DNA of 64,000 nucleotides from Kordia zhangzhouensis (GTDB taxonomy: Bacteria > Bacteroidota > Bacteroidia > Flavobacteriales > Flavobacteriaceae): assembly GCF_001005305.1 (NCBI RefSeq), contig NZ_LBMH01000001.1, positions 62,001 to 126,000 of the forward strand, written 5' to 3'. The position numbers and the translations under genes were made by a program. This document shows, piece after piece, positions 26,899 through 37,432 of the stretch (the stretch's first letter is position 1; every line of letters begins with the position of its first letter). The notes beneath the pieces are model-generated. The model saw only the letters and a program-made list of their open reading frames with translations, was not told where the DNA came from and searched no databases.

Positions 26899-28272
26899 TT
26901 ATAAGTTTGGAACTCTTACGCTTCCACCAATCCAACAGTTTAATGGAATTGTTTCTCCTCCTTTATACCCTTTACTAAAGATATCTGATTTGCTAGGTGC
27001 AGATTGCATATATGAACTTACTGTTCTGTCAGCAATACTTTTTAAAGATGGATCTACTTGCCCTGCTTTTCTTGCCATTTCAGCTGCTTTCCAATATCCT
27101 GCTCTTTTTGTGAACTCATCGTTTCCACATTGGTTCACACTTGAAGCGTACAATTGAGCAATTTTCAAATAAGCACTTCCTAAAGATGGATTGCTCTTAA
27201 CAGCTTCTAAGTAGTATTGTCTTGCTTTTGCTTTTTGACCTCTAGCCTTTGCTTTGTTTGCAATATTGTATAGTAACTTTCCTTTCTTGTACGGATCAGT
27301 TTCCATACTTAATGACTCTCTCAAGTATTCTTCAGCTCTTTTTGCATCACCTTTTCTTTCGTAAATACTAGATAAATATCTTTTAGAGTTTGCAGATGGC
27401 TCTAATGCATCAACTGCTTCTACCAATTCTACGAATAATGGATCTTCATCACATCCTTTAGCATCCAATCTTCCCGCAGCTCTTTTTAACCAAAGAGCGT
27501 TGCTTTTGTTTTGCTCAAAGTTCTTTCTAAACAATGGAATTAACGTTTCACAAGTAGACTCTCTTTCAATTAAAGACTCCATGTTTCCAGAGAAGATAGC
27601 GATTGCATTGATATTTGTATCAGCAATTTTTTCATTTCTTTTCTCTTTAGAAGTCAACGCTTGCCCAGCTTCTTGCTTAGTAATAATTTCGTTTTTGATT
27701 TTTGCCAATCGCTCACTTTCAGAATCAAACTTTTCAGTTAACTCTTCATACTTTTCGATTAAGTTTTCCAGTTGCACACCTTGGTTCCCTTCTTTATACA
27801 TGTTATAGTATAATTCAAAATACAAGTATAAAGATTTTGGATTTTTAAAGTTTTCAAGATCAGACTTGAACGCTTCATCAAAAACATCATATTGCTCTTT
27901 TGTACTACCAATTTTGTAATCAACCATCAAAGTTCCGATATCTCCTAATACATCTCCCTTTTTTGTTTTATCAGGAACATTTGCAATTCGATCTCTATAT
28001 AATTGAATTAGTTCTTGTGCAACTGCTTTTTTATCAGCAGCAGTTGTTAGTTTCGCCTTATAAATTCTTTCACCATAAGCGTATAAGGCAGAACTAATGG
28101 TTGGACATTCCTTTCTTAATTCTCCAAGTTGCTTTTCTGCTTCGTTATAGTTTTTTGCTTTTGCATTTTCAGCAAAAAGGGACAATTTCACTTTACAATC
28201 CTGAGCATTTAAAGTTGTAAAGCTTGTTATCGCAAACAACCCAGCAACTAATAATGTAACAGTCTTCTTCAT
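26899..28272 (-). CDS. Secreted tetratricopeptide repeat protein
   Basis: 457 residues with a Sec signal (MKKTVTLLVAGLFAITSFTTLNAQ). TPR-like helical repeats are clearest at ~290-400 (KRYLSSIYERKGDAKRAEEY, LLYNIANKAKARGQKAKARQ and YLEAVKSNPSLGSAYLKIAQ). Probably a periplasmic scaffold. The lptC - TPR - outer-membrane protein - coaX order is widely seen in flavobacteria, so a link to envelope assembly is reasonable but unproven. Confidence 0.87.
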   Translation of the reverse strand: MKKTVTLLVAGLFAITSFTTLNAQDCKVKLSLFAENAKAKNYNEAEKQLGELRKECPTISSALYAYGERIYKAKLTTAADKKAVAQELIQLYRDRIANVPDKTKKGDVLGDIGTLMVDYKIGSTKEQYDVFDEAFKSDLENFKNPKSLYLYFELYYNMYKEGNQGVQLENLIEKYEELTEKFDSESERLAKIKNEIITKQEAGQALTSKEKRNEKIADTNINAIAIFSGNMESLIERESTCETLIPLFRKNFEQNKSNALWLKRAAGRLDAKGCDEDPLFVELVEAVDALEPSANSKRYLSSIYERKGDAKRAEEYLRESLSMETDPYKKGKLLYNIANKAKARGQKAKARQYYLEAVKSNPSLGSAYLKIAQLYASSVNQCGNDEFTKRAGYWKAAEMARKAGQVDPSLKSIADRTVSSYMQSAPSKSDIFSKGYKGGETIPLNCWIGGSVRVPNL

Positions 28273-28291
28273 TTCTTTACGTTTTTATCGA

Positions 28292-29605
28292 TTAATTGTA
28301 TTTTCTTTTAATAAACCATCTATCATTTAATGATAAACTTATGTGGAAATTTAGATAATTCTCTTGAATCAAACCTGAATCCATCGTTCCGCGCTTTCCG
28401 AACTCTACACCTAGGTTGATGTTTGATAATGATCGTCCCACAGGTAGTCCTACTCCAAAAGATATGCCAAAATCATTTATTGACTCATTACGCACCATGA
28501 TTCCCGTATCCTCATAGCGCACTCCAGCTCTATAAGTAACTCTTTCCCAGTAACTTGTAAAAGAATTATATTTTGGAATATAAAAACCTCCAACTGAAAA
28601 TTTTGATCCGTTATCATAATTCACATTTTCAATAGTAGTTAATCCGTTTCCAAAATCACTATTGTTTTGCAATGTATATTCTGCTCCAGCAAACCATTTG
28701 TTTTTTTCTCCTAAACCAGCTCCAAAAGCAATTTTAGTAGGTAGAGTTAGCTCTGTTTTTCTTTTAGCTCCTAAATCTACGTCATCCACTTGTCCTGAAC
28801 TTACAATTTCTCCTCCTGCTCCTGAAACATTTAAAGCTAACAATTGTCGTGTATTTTCTGAACTGATATCAGATTTTGGCGAAAAGGTAACAGAAGTAGT
28901 GAACGACAGTTTTTCGTTAAATTTCGTCTGATAATAAGCTCCTAAGTTATAGCTTAGCCCACTTAATTTAGATTCATCTTTAGAACGAGTTCCATAATTT
29001 AGAGTCCTTACAAACTCCCCGTCATCATTAAGCTCTCCTAAAAACTCCGTATTCTGATTTTTGATGTTTCCGAAATTATAATTTACTGTGGCACCTACCG
29101 AAAAATCTTCTGTAATCTTGTATCCTAGTGATAGAAATACAGAATTCAACCCTCCTTCTCCTTCATATTGAGCAAATTTTTGTGGCGCTGAGGCGATACC
29201 ACTCTCGCCAATTCCCTCAAAGTTATATCCTACAGAAGTAAATGGAACGAGTCCAAAACCAACTCCCATTTTTTTACCTATTGGGAAACCTAAAGCTAAA
29301 TAATCTAAGGCTGTTGCCGATCCTTTGTCAGAACCTGCATCACTTTCTAATTTAAGCCTACTATAACTGGCTCCAAGTGTATATGTTGTAAATTTTAAAT
29401 TTCCAAAGGAAGCAGGATTTTGTAAGTTCAGGTGAATACTATCTGAGTAGATACTCAAACCTGCCATACTTCTATTTTCTGTTGTTCCTTTAAATTTTAA
29501 GTCTCCAATTCCTAAGAATGAGTAAGGGGAAGCTGTTCCTTGTTGTGCAATACTAGCTTGGCAGAAAAACAACAAAATTGATAATCCTAAAAACTTTCTA
29601 ATCAT
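28292..29605 (-). CDS. Outer-membrane beta-barrel protein (FadL-like fold)
   Basis: 437 residues with signal peptide MIRKFLGLSILLFFCQASIAQ. The rest alternates aromatic and Gly-rich strands (SPYSFLGIGDLKFKGTTENR, GVGFGLVPFTSVGYNFEGIG, GISFGVGLPVGRSLSNINLG), as in OmpP1/FadL-type barrels. Function is unknown; it may be a hydrophobic substrate channel. Its start overlaps the end of coaX by 8 bases. Confidence 0.85.
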   Translation of the reverse strand: MIRKFLGLSILLFFCQASIAQQGTASPYSFLGIGDLKFKGTTENRSMAGLSIYSDSIHLNLQNPASFGNLKFTTYTLGASYSRLKLESDAGSDKGSATALDYLALGFPIGKKMGVGFGLVPFTSVGYNFEGIGESGIASAPQKFAQYEGEGGLNSVFLSLGYKITEDFSVGATVNYNFGNIKNQNTEFLGELNDDGEFVRTLNYGTRSKDESKLSGLSYNLGAYYQTKFNEKLSFTTSVTFSPKSDISSENTRQLLALNVSGAGGEIVSSGQVDDVDLGAKRKTELTLPTKIAFGAGLGEKNKWFAGAEYTLQNNSDFGNGLTTIENVNYDNGSKFSVGGFYIPKYNSFTSYWERVTYRAGVRYEDTGIMVRNESINDFGISFGVGLPVGRSLSNINLGVEFGKRGTMDSGLIQENYLNFHISLSLNDRWFIKRKYN

Positions 29606-30335
29606 TATATCTATTATATTCTAAAACATAGTTCAATCCTTGTAACAAGAATTTTGAATTGGCAAATATGGTATTTTTTAACCTTTTAGCCAAGAAATTA
29701 GCGTCGCCGCCTGTTAAAATAACTGTTAAATGTTCAAATTGCTGTTTATATTCATCAATAATCCCATCAATTTCTGCTAAGACACCCAACATTACTCCTG
29801 AATGAATTGCTGTTTCTGTAGAATCGCCTATGTATTTTTCTGGCATTATGGGTTCTAGCAAAGGTAAATTGGCGGTAAGAAGATTTAAACTTTTGTATCG
29901 AAGTCGGATTCCTGGTGAAATTCCTCCTCCAAGATATTCCTCGTTTGTCGTTTTAAAATCATAAGTTATGCATGTTCCCGCATCTATCACCAACACATTT
30001 TTATTTGGATATTCACTTACTGCAGCCATTGTAAGTGCAATTCTATCTACCCCAAGAGTTTCAGGTGTTTTATATGCATTTTGAAAAGGCACATTCGTTT
30101 TATAGGTAAGCTTCATGACTTGTACCTTTAGAGAAGCTAGATATTTTTGCGTGTCTTCACTTAATGTTGTCACAGAAGACGTAATTAAAGCATCAATTTT
30201 ATTGTATGCTTTAAAAAATTTTTCAATTTTTTCTTGAAAATATTTTTTTTCAAAACTTTCGTCAAACACTAAAGTATTTCCCTGAAAAACAGCCATTTTT
30301 ACAAACGTATTTCCAGCGTCAATGATTAAATTCAT
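29598..30335 (-). CDS. coaX: Type III pantothenate kinase
   Basis: A 245-residue cytoplasmic enzyme for the first step of CoA synthesis. ASKHA motifs: phosphate-1 loop LIIDAGNTFVKMAVF at the N-terminus, GVDRIALTMAA, phosphate-2 loop VLVIDAGTCITYDF, LGGGISPGIRLRYKSL and a C-terminal TGGDAN adenosine loop. Typical length. First gene of the minus-strand block that continues through the barrel protein, TPR protein and LptC. Confidence 0.95.
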   Translation of the reverse strand: MNLIIDAGNTFVKMAVFQGNTLVFDESFEKKYFQEKIEKFFKAYNKIDALITSSVTTLSEDTQKYLASLKVQVMKLTYKTNVPFQNAYKTPETLGVDRIALTMAAVSEYPNKNVLVIDAGTCITYDFKTTNEEYLGGGISPGIRLRYKSLNLLTANLPLLEPIMPEKYIGDSTETAIHSGVMLGVLAEIDGIIDEYKQQFEHLTVILTGGDANFLAKRLKNTIFANSKFLLQGLNYVLEYNRYND

Positions 30336-30387
30336 GCATTCAAATTAAAGATTGCTAATTTAAGAAACGTTTTTTTTGCAAAATAGT

Positions 30388-30417
30388 TTTGTGAATTTTA
30401 AAAAACACTTATATTTG
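30388..30417 (+). promoter_or_regulatory. Promoter of tRNA-Phe
   Basis: -33 TTTG (30388-30391), an 18-base spacer and an exact -7 TATATTTG (30410-30417), ending 17 bases before the mature tRNA. A textbook Bacteroidota promoter. Confidence 0.8.
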
Positions 30418-30434
30418 CATCCGCATTTGCAACT

Positions 30435-30510
30435 GGTGCCTTAGCTCAGTTGGTAGAGCAAAGGACTGAAAATCCTTGTGTCCCTGGTTCGATTCCTGGA
30501 GGCACCACCA
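30435..30510 (+). tRNA. tRNA-Phe (GAA)
   Basis: A canonical 76-nt cloverleaf: acceptor GGTGCCT / AGGCACC, discriminator A and genome-encoded CCA. D arm GCTC-AGTTGGTA-GAGC, anticodon loop CTGAAAA with GAA, T loop TTCGATT. It serves as the internal standard for an ordinary tRNA in this genome: note the encoded CCA, which the array at 37362-39771 lacks. Confidence 0.98.
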
Positions 30511-30511
30511 G

Positions 30512-30541
30512 AAAAACCCAATCAATTTGATTGGGTTTTTT
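30512..30541 (+). terminator. Intrinsic terminator after tRNA-Phe
   Basis: Stem AACCCAATCAA / TTGATTGGGTT with a T tract on the plus strand (and an A tract on the other side), directly after the CCA end. Confidence 0.9.
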
Positions 30542-30710
30542 GTTTTACATCATATAAAAAGTACTGTTTCTTACATTTTTTAGACTTTTTCTATAATTTT
30601 CAGTAGACTTTAAATTTGTTACTTCTACAGCTTTAATTATGCTTAAAAAAAATTGGATAAACTTGTGCTTACTGTCTTTATAGATAACGTTTTCCTTTTA
30701 TAAATCGTTA

Positions 30711-31727
30711 CTATTGTTTTGCATATTTTTGCAAAGCAATCTGTAGTTTTTTTTGAATTCGATTTCGCAAAAGTCTGGGTGCAATTACCTCAATACTATC
30801 TCCAAAACCTAAAATTAAACGTTCCAACTCAAAATTGATATGTACTTTTAGTGTTATTGTAATACTTCTATCTTCATGCTGTTCTACAACTTCCTGTGAA
30901 TGATGTAACGGTTTTGTCAACACATAAGGAGCATTGCTTTTATCAATTTTTAACGAAATATTTTGCACATGTTTTTCCTCCAAAACCGTAACCCCTATCG
31001 TATTTTTATAATATTCATCTCCATTAAAATTTTCTTCTCTAAACGGAATATTCAAATCATAATCAACTTCTAAAATTCGATCGAGAGCAAACGTAGAAAT
31101 TTTAGTTTTTTTACCTACTACTCCAATCAAAAACCAGCGATTGTTAAATTCTTTTAATATAAATGGATGAAAAATAATTTCTGAAGGATTCCTCGCTTTG
31201 AATGATTGATATGTAATACGCAATACAATTTTTTTTAAAATTGCTTGATACAAAACATCCAAGTGCTTCAACCCTCGAAGATTTTCGTTCTTATCTAAAT
31301 GAATAATAGATGTTTGATGTGTTTTTTCAGTATACACCTTATCTTCCAATCGCTGAATGATTCCTCCTAATTCTGAAAACAATGAAAAATCCTTAAACTG
31401 TTTCAACATCTCTACAGTTTCTGAAAGCACATTCATGTCGTTTTCTGTCAAAGGAATATCAGTAATAGAATATTCCTCATCTTCATATTTATAATACTTT
31501 CGGTCATATACTACAATTGGAGCATTATAACCTAATTTGTCACTACGCATCATTTGAATATCTAACTGAACTGTACGCCTACTTACATTAATTTCACGCC
31601 CTTCATATTCATACAAAGCGTCTGAACATGCATCTATCAAATCATTTAATGTCCATTGACGATATCTATTTTGCAAGCACTTATCAATTGTTTTATACCG
31701 GATTAATGCATTTTTATTGATTGCCAT
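30711..31727 (-). CDS. WYL-domain transcriptional regulator, probable controller of the RtcB operon
   Basis: 338 residues. The N-terminal winged helix (residues ~1-75, with TLNDLIDACSDALYEYEGRE and VSRRTVQLDIQMMR as recognition part) is followed by a WYL domain at ~160-250 (ITYQSFKARNPSEIIFHPFI and FNNRWFLIGVVG) and a WCX C-terminal region. WYL domains are thought to sense nucleic acid or nucleotide ligands. The gene diverges from rtcB, and the shared 168-base gap contains a strong inverted repeat that recurs upstream of the second tRNA-like transcript. In proteobacteria the rtc operon is driven by sigma54 RtcR; here the WYL protein probably takes that role (inference). Confidence 0.9.
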   Translation of the reverse strand: MAINKNALIRYKTIDKCLQNRYRQWTLNDLIDACSDALYEYEGREINVSRRTVQLDIQMMRSDKLGYNAPIVVYDRKYYKYEDEEYSITDIPLTENDMNVLSETVEMLKQFKDFSLFSELGGIIQRLEDKVYTEKTHQTSIIHLDKNENLRGLKHLDVLYQAILKKIVLRITYQSFKARNPSEIIFHPFILKEFNNRWFLIGVVGKKTKISTFALDRILEVDYDLNIPFREENFNGDEYYKNTIGVTVLEEKHVQNISLKIDKSNAPYVLTKPLHHSQEVVEQHEDRSITITLKVHINFELERLILGFGDSIEVIAPRLLRNRIQKKLQIALQKYAKQ

Positions 31728-31763
31728 AACTTCTTAATTTGAAATGAAAATAAAGATCTTTTA

Positions 31764-31790
31764 TTACTACGCAAAATAATTGCGCAGTAA
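31764..31790. promoter_or_regulatory. Inverted-repeat operator upstream of rtcB (copy 1)
   Basis: Half-sites TTACTACGCAA and TTGCGCAGTAA, 11 bp each with one mismatch, separated by AATAA. Nineteen bases from the start of the right half-site is ATTTG (31799-31803), the likely -7 region. The same repeat, half-site spacing and ATTTG distance occur at 39417-39457. Best candidate for the WYL-regulator binding site. Confidence 0.8.
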
Positions 31791-31846
31791 CTCAAAACAT
31801 TTGTATCGGAATTATAAATATGTTGTCTCGTACGACATTGTAGCTT

Positions 31847-31876
31847 ACTCCGCTGAACGCTGGATGTCAGCGGAGT
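31847..31876 (+). other. Stable stem-loop in the rtcB 5' leader
   Basis: A perfect 10-bp stem ACTCCGCTGA / TCAGCGGAGT with a 10-base loop, ending 18 bases before the rtcB ATG and lying inside the predicted leader RNA. It has no T tract, so it is not a normal terminator. It could control translation or be an RNA ligand site. Confidence 0.6.
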
Positions 31877-31888
31877 TCTTTAAACTAA

Positions 31889-33288
<1,400 letters not shown>

Positions 33289-33289
<1 letters not shown>

Positions 33290-33990
33290 TGAAAACAAAT
33301 CTTGAAATAGCAACTGAAAATCTTTACAAGACATTCAACTCATATTCCCTTGAGGGAAATCTTCGAGAACGAAGCTGTAGCTGTTGTGTTTCTGATAAAG
33401 ACATTAAACTTTTGTTATCGAAAGATTTGCTTTCAATCTCAGAAGATGAGATCAGGTATTATATGAAAAAAGCTGTTACAACTTATGGAAATGTAAACGA
33501 CTATAAACATTTTTTACCACGAATTTTGGAGCTATTACAATTTGACGAGAATGATCTGCTAGATGATTTTCTTACGTTTGAAAAACTTCATTACACCAAT
33601 TGGTATACTTGGAACAAAACCGAAATTGATGCTATTGAAAAGTATTTTATTGCATTATGGATTAAAATAATGAATGATAAAGATGCGTCTTTTTCTCAAA
33701 TTGAAAACGGGCTAGACTTTATGATTTCATATGTTGGATTAGAAAAAATAATATTACATTGGAAGTTCATCAATCATGCTAGTGCTCTAAATTTAATAAT
33801 TGATATTGTTTTAGGAAACATTCTATTTTCCAAAAATAATAAGTTTAAAAATGAACTTATGAAATGGTTTTCTGAAGATGCCATTTTATCTAAAATTGAA
33901 ATAGCGTTTTTTGAAACTAAAGATCAATTGGAGGCGAACAAAATTTCCACAGTCTATACAATTTTAGAAACTCTAAAAACACAATCATGA
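33289..33990 (+). CDS. Unknown RtcB-operon protein (233 aa) with CSCC motif
   Basis: Start at ATG 33289, overlapping the rtcB stop; an upstream in-frame ATG at 33253 lies within rtcB and is unlikely. The protein is mainly helical, acidic and soluble. The only motif seen is RSCSCCVSD near residues 28-36, which could bind a metal. I recognise no family. Its overlap with both neighbours (one base with rtcB, four with the DUF434-type gene) shows tight operon membership and so a role in the RNA-repair module. Confidence 0.8.
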
Positions 33991-34700
33991 CCGAGAGAAA
34001 CAGAGGCAAAGAAGGAAGTGACGACCGTTTGTTTGGAGACTTAAGCATGCAGTCAAAAATGCGAGAAGCTATCAAAGATCTGTCGTATTTGTTGAGCAGA
34101 GGCTTCTCTGAAAAATCCTCATTGGCATTGGTAGGAAATCGCTACAAACTCAACAATCGTCAACAACGCGCCGTACAAGGAATGAGTGAAGCAAACGATA
34201 AACTCATAAAACGTGCGGAACGTTGCCTGTTATCAAACCAATTAGCGGAAAAGGAAGTCATTTTGGATGGATTTAATGTTTTAATCATGCTTGAAAGTGC
34301 ATTGTCAGGCGCCTATCTTTTTAAAGGTTTAGACGGTTGCTATCGCGATTTATCTAGCGTGCATGGAACTTATAAAAAAGTAAAACAAACACCAGAAGCT
34401 ATTCAGCTAATTGCAGATTTTTTACAAGAAAACAAGGTCAAAAAAGCAACGTGGGTTTTCGACAAACCTGTATCCAACAGCGGACGTTTAAAAACAACAT
34501 TACGAGAATTTGCAGACATACATCATCTCCATTGGGAAATCATTTTAGACAACAATCCAGACAAACTGATTGTAGAAAGTAAGCAAATTGCCATTAGTTC
34601 CGACGCGTGGATTTTAGATCATGCTTCAAATTGGTGTAATATGGTACGATATATTGTAGACGCACACATTCCACAAAAAAATGTAGTGGAATCTGAATAA
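33987..34700 (+). CDS. DUF434/DUF5616-type protein, possible PIN-like nuclease or RNA-binding protein
   Basis: 237 residues. The N-terminal ~55 residues (FGDLSMQSKMREAIKDLSYL) and following core match the DUF434 pattern as I know it. The central EVILDGFNVLIMLESALSGA has the beta-strand plus Asp arrangement of PIN/NYN-like nucleases, with later acidic residues in ATWVFDKPVSNSGR and AISSDAWILDHA. DUF434 proteins often travel with RtcB. Nuclease activity is an inference from the fold pattern. Start overlaps the upstream gene by four bases. Confidence 0.8.
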   Translation: MTERNRGKEGSDDRLFGDLSMQSKMREAIKDLSYLLSRGFSEKSSLALVGNRYKLNNRQQRAVQGMSEANDKLIKRAERCLLSNQLAEKEVILDGFNVLIMLESALSGAYLFKGLDGCYRDLSSVHGTYKKVKQTPEAIQLIADFLQENKVKKATWVFDKPVSNSGRLKTTLREFADIHHLHWEIILDNNPDKLIVESKQIAISSDAWILDHASNWCNMVRYIVDAHIPQKNVVESE

Positions 34701-34712
34701 AAAAATTAAAAA

Positions 34713-35267
34713 ATGAATCATACAGACAATATAATTATTATTGACTTAGAAGCGACTTGTTGGGACGGTAAAATTCCTAATGGGCAAGTCAACGAAATTA
34801 TTGAAATCGGAATTTGTGTATTGGATACAAAAACTGGAAAAATCAGCCAAAACGAAGGAATTATTGTAAAACCCACACGTTCTACAATCAGCGAATTTTG
34901 TACTGAACTCACCACAATTACGCAAGAATTAGTCAACACAAAAGGTGTTTCCTTTGAAGAAGCTTGCTCAAAACTTCGTATCGCATACAATCCGAAACAA
35001 TATACATGGGCAAGTTACGGCGAATACGATCTTAATATGTTAAAAAAACAATGCAAATTACGTGGTGTGGAATATCCTATGGGACAACAGCATATTAATG
35101 TAAAAACTACTTTTTCAGAAGTGAAAGGGTTGCAAAAAAAAGTTGGAATGAAAGGTGCACTACATATTTTGAATATTCCTCTAGACGGAACACATCATAG
35201 AGGAATTGATGATGCACGAAATATTGCAAAAATCTTACATTGGTGCTTACAACATAAAAAAGCATAA
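34713..35267 (+). CDS. DEDDh 3'-5' exonuclease (ERI1/KapD-like)
   Basis: A 184-residue single-domain exonuclease. Exo I: IIIDLEATCWDG (DxE). Exo II region: SYGEYDLNMLKKQC. Exo III: HHRGIDDARNIAKIL (HxxxxD). The Cys-Trp-Asp after DLEAT is typical of the ERI1/KapD group that trims structured RNA 3' ends. In an rtcB operon it could resect damaged tRNA fragments before ligation or remove 3' tails. Twelve bases after the DUF434-type gene. Confidence 0.92.
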   Translation: MNHTDNIIIIDLEATCWDGKIPNGQVNEIIEIGICVLDTKTGKISQNEGIIVKPTRSTISEFCTELTTITQELVNTKGVSFEEACSKLRIAYNPKQYTWASYGEYDLNMLKKQCKLRGVEYPMGQQHINVKTTFSEVKGLQKKVGMKGALHILNIPLDGTHHRGIDDARNIAKILHWCLQHKKA

Positions 35268-35280
35268 AATCTTCCTATTA

Positions 35281-35991
35281 GTGAATACCCTCATAAACAT
35301 AGCATACTCTTGTAAAAATTACTTTTCAGATGAATGGAAAGCAACCTATGGTGCGTTTTTACAAAATGAACACTTGTCTGTTTTAGCACGAAATGTGTAT
35401 GCGTTGTATGAAAATGACTTTGAGAAATTTCACGGGAAACCCAATTTTGACGAAGAAATCATTCCGAATCTGCCAAAAGTATTTTCAGTGTTTAAAGAGC
35501 AATTCAAAATCTTAAAAAAGTACGATTTTGAAACGAATAAATTGACGCGTAATGCATTTGCCTCTGCTGTAGAAGGGACAAGTTTTACCAATCTTTTGAT
35601 ACTTTTGGGACAACGATTAACGTCTGCGAGTATTCAAGATGAACGTGCCATTCCGCCCTTGCGAAACGAACTATTACAATGTAGTTTTAAAGCGCATAAT
35701 AATCAAATCTCTAAAGCTGTGCGCGCTTGGGAAAAACATGCTCAACGCTCTACAGAAAGTTTTTGGGGAACAATAAAAGGAAGTACAGACCATAAAGAGT
35801 ATAGCGTAAAATTGCTAATCGAACATATACTGGCACACAAAACTTGGTGGAATGTATTTACACATTACAAACATGAAATTGTTTACGAAGCTAGAATTGC
35901 AAGCGGACATGGAATTCGTTGGAAAATGGAAAACTTAGAACTTATCGGCTTTTTAGAACCTTTTGAAAATTACAATCATGACAGAATTTGA
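35281..35991 (+). CDS. Unknown RtcB-operon protein (about 236 aa), GTG start proposed
   Basis: The frame is open from 35206, but that first part overlaps the exonuclease gene. A GTG at 35281, 14 bases after the exonuclease stop, gives a 236-residue protein without overlap. It is soluble and helix-rich, with no recognised domain; notable segments are FASAVEGTSFTNLLILLGQR and a Trp-rich part near TWWNVFTHYKHEIVY. It overlaps the SDR start by 14 bases (from ATG 35978). Function unknown; context says RNA repair. Confidence 0.65.
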   Translation: MNTLINIAYSCKNYFSDEWKATYGAFLQNEHLSVLARNVYALYENDFEKFHGKPNFDEEIIPNLPKVFSVFKEQFKILKKYDFETNKLTRNAFASAVEGTSFTNLLILLGQRLTSASIQDERAIPPLRNELLQCSFKAHNNQISKAVRAWEKHAQRSTESFWGTIKGSTDHKEYSVKLLIEHILAHKTWWNVFTHYKHEIVYEARIASGHGIRWKMENLELIGFLEPFENYNHDRI

Positions 35992-37345
35992 ACAGCAATA
36001 TAACTTTACAAAAGAAGAATGGGAAAACTGTCTAAAAGTACTGCATACACTCAAAAAAGATCCTTTTGCCAATCCAAACAATGAACAATTAGGTACACTC
36101 ATCACAAAAATTTTTAAACTAGCAAAAAAATTAAATCGAATAGACTCATTTTCAGTAAAAAAGAAGCAAGATTTAGAAACTATTTTAAATAGCGAAATTT
36201 CTAAAAATGCTATACAAAACACTACTACATACCAAGAAAATCAACAAAAGGAACAGTCATTCACAAAACTAAATGTTCCAAAAAATTGTTATTGTTGTAA
36301 TTCATCTTTTTCCTTTGCACATTCATTTTACAATCGCTTGTGCCCAACTTGCGCCGAATTGAATTATGAAAATCGTTTCAAAAGTCTTGACTTAACAAAT
36401 CGCAACGTAATTTTAACAGGTGGACGTATAAAAATTGGGTACGCAACTGCATTAAAAATGCTACGTTCCAACGCAAATCTTACTGTAACAACACGCTTTC
36501 CTGCTACAGCATTAACGTTATTTCAAGAAGAAAAAGATTATGAACATTGGAAAAATAACTTGGTTATTTATGGATTGGATTTACGAAATCTAAAATCTGT
36601 TGAAAATTTTATCCAATACTATAAAACAACTCATCAAACACTCGATATCCTAATTAATAATGCTGCCCAAACTATTAAATATACCGATCAATATTATACA
36701 CCTTTAATAGCTAACGAACAAAAACTACTAAAAAAGTTTTCTAACCAACAATATTTAATTGCAAATAAAATACCCGTGGCAAAAGCAACTATGCTAAATC
36801 AGCATGTAGATTTAAATCATTTAGAACTAAACCGTTTTGGACAGCCAATTGATCCTCGTTCTAAAAATAGCTGGAATGCAACATTGCAAGAAATCTCTAT
36901 GCAAGAATTGATTGAAGTAAACCTGATTAATCAAATATCGCCTTATTTTTTAATAAAAGAGCTTCTTCCTTTGCTACAGAAATCTCATTTCCTTAAAAAA
37001 CATATTATCAATGTAACGTCTTCCGAAGGGCAGTTTAGTTACCAAAATAAAACTATGTTCCACCCACATACTAATATGACAAAAGCCGCATTAAATATGA
37101 TGACGTTGACTGCTGCAAAAGATTTTGAAAAAAATAATGTGTATATGAGTGCAGTTGATGTAGGTTGGATTTCAACAGGCGCGCAAGAAACATTGCGCAA
37201 AAAACAATTTGAAAAAGGATACATTCCTCCACTCGACCCAGTAGATGGCGCTGCACGAATCATACATCCAATCTATGAAAATGAACAAAACAATACTATA
37301 TTTACAGGAAAACTACTAAAAAACTATAAAATTGAAAGTTGGTAA
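35978..37345 (+). CDS. Zinc-ribbon plus SDR fusion protein of the RtcB operon
   Basis: About 455 residues from ATG 35978 (ATG at 35963 also possible). N-terminal ~95 residues are helical, then a zinc ribbon (CYCC near residue 105 and CPTC near 127), then a Rossmann domain: VILTGGRIKIGYATALKML (nucleotide loop), DILINNAAQT and a C-terminal VDVGWISTG. The catalytic SDR Tyr of YxxxK appears replaced: the Lys in NMTKAALNMMT has Thr four residues before it. It may therefore be a non-catalytic NAD(H) binder or use another residue. The stop lies 16 bases before the first tRNA gene, so operon and array are probably one transcript. Confidence 0.85.
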   Translation: MTEFEQQYNFTKEEWENCLKVLHTLKKDPFANPNNEQLGTLITKIFKLAKKLNRIDSFSVKKKQDLETILNSEISKNAIQNTTTYQENQQKEQSFTKLNVPKNCYCCNSSFSFAHSFYNRLCPTCAELNYENRFKSLDLTNRNVILTGGRIKIGYATALKMLRSNANLTVTTRFPATALTLFQEEKDYEHWKNNLVIYGLDLRNLKSVENFIQYYKTTHQTLDILINNAAQTIKYTDQYYTPLIANEQKLLKKFSNQQYLIANKIPVAKATMLNQHVDLNHLELNRFGQPIDPRSKNSWNATLQEISMQELIEVNLINQISPYFLIKELLPLLQKSHFLKKHIINVTSSEGQFSYQNKTMFHPHTNMTKAALNMMTLTAAKDFEKNNVYMSAVDVGWISTGAQETLRKKQFEKGYIPPLDPVDGAARIIHPIYENEQNNTIFTGKLLKNYKIESW

Positions 37346-37361
37346 AATATAAAAAACGGCA

Positions 37362-37432
37362 GCGGTAGTAACTCAATTGGAAGAGTGCATGCCTGTCACG
37401 CATGAAGTGCGAGTTCAAATCTCGTCTACTGC
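37362..37432 (+). tRNA. tRNA-Asp-like (GTC), array element 1, extended acceptor stem
   Basis: Acceptor GCGGTAG / CTACTGC (one G-U), D arm ACTC-AATTGGAA-GAGT, anticodon stem CATGC / GCATG, loop CTGTCAC, T arm GCGAG-TTCAAAT-CTCGT. No CCA. The acceptor helix continues three pairs further (GCA before, TGC after), burying the discriminator position in a 10-bp stem. Normal Asp discriminator G is absent (T). Sixteen bases after the SDR stop. Confidence 0.85.
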
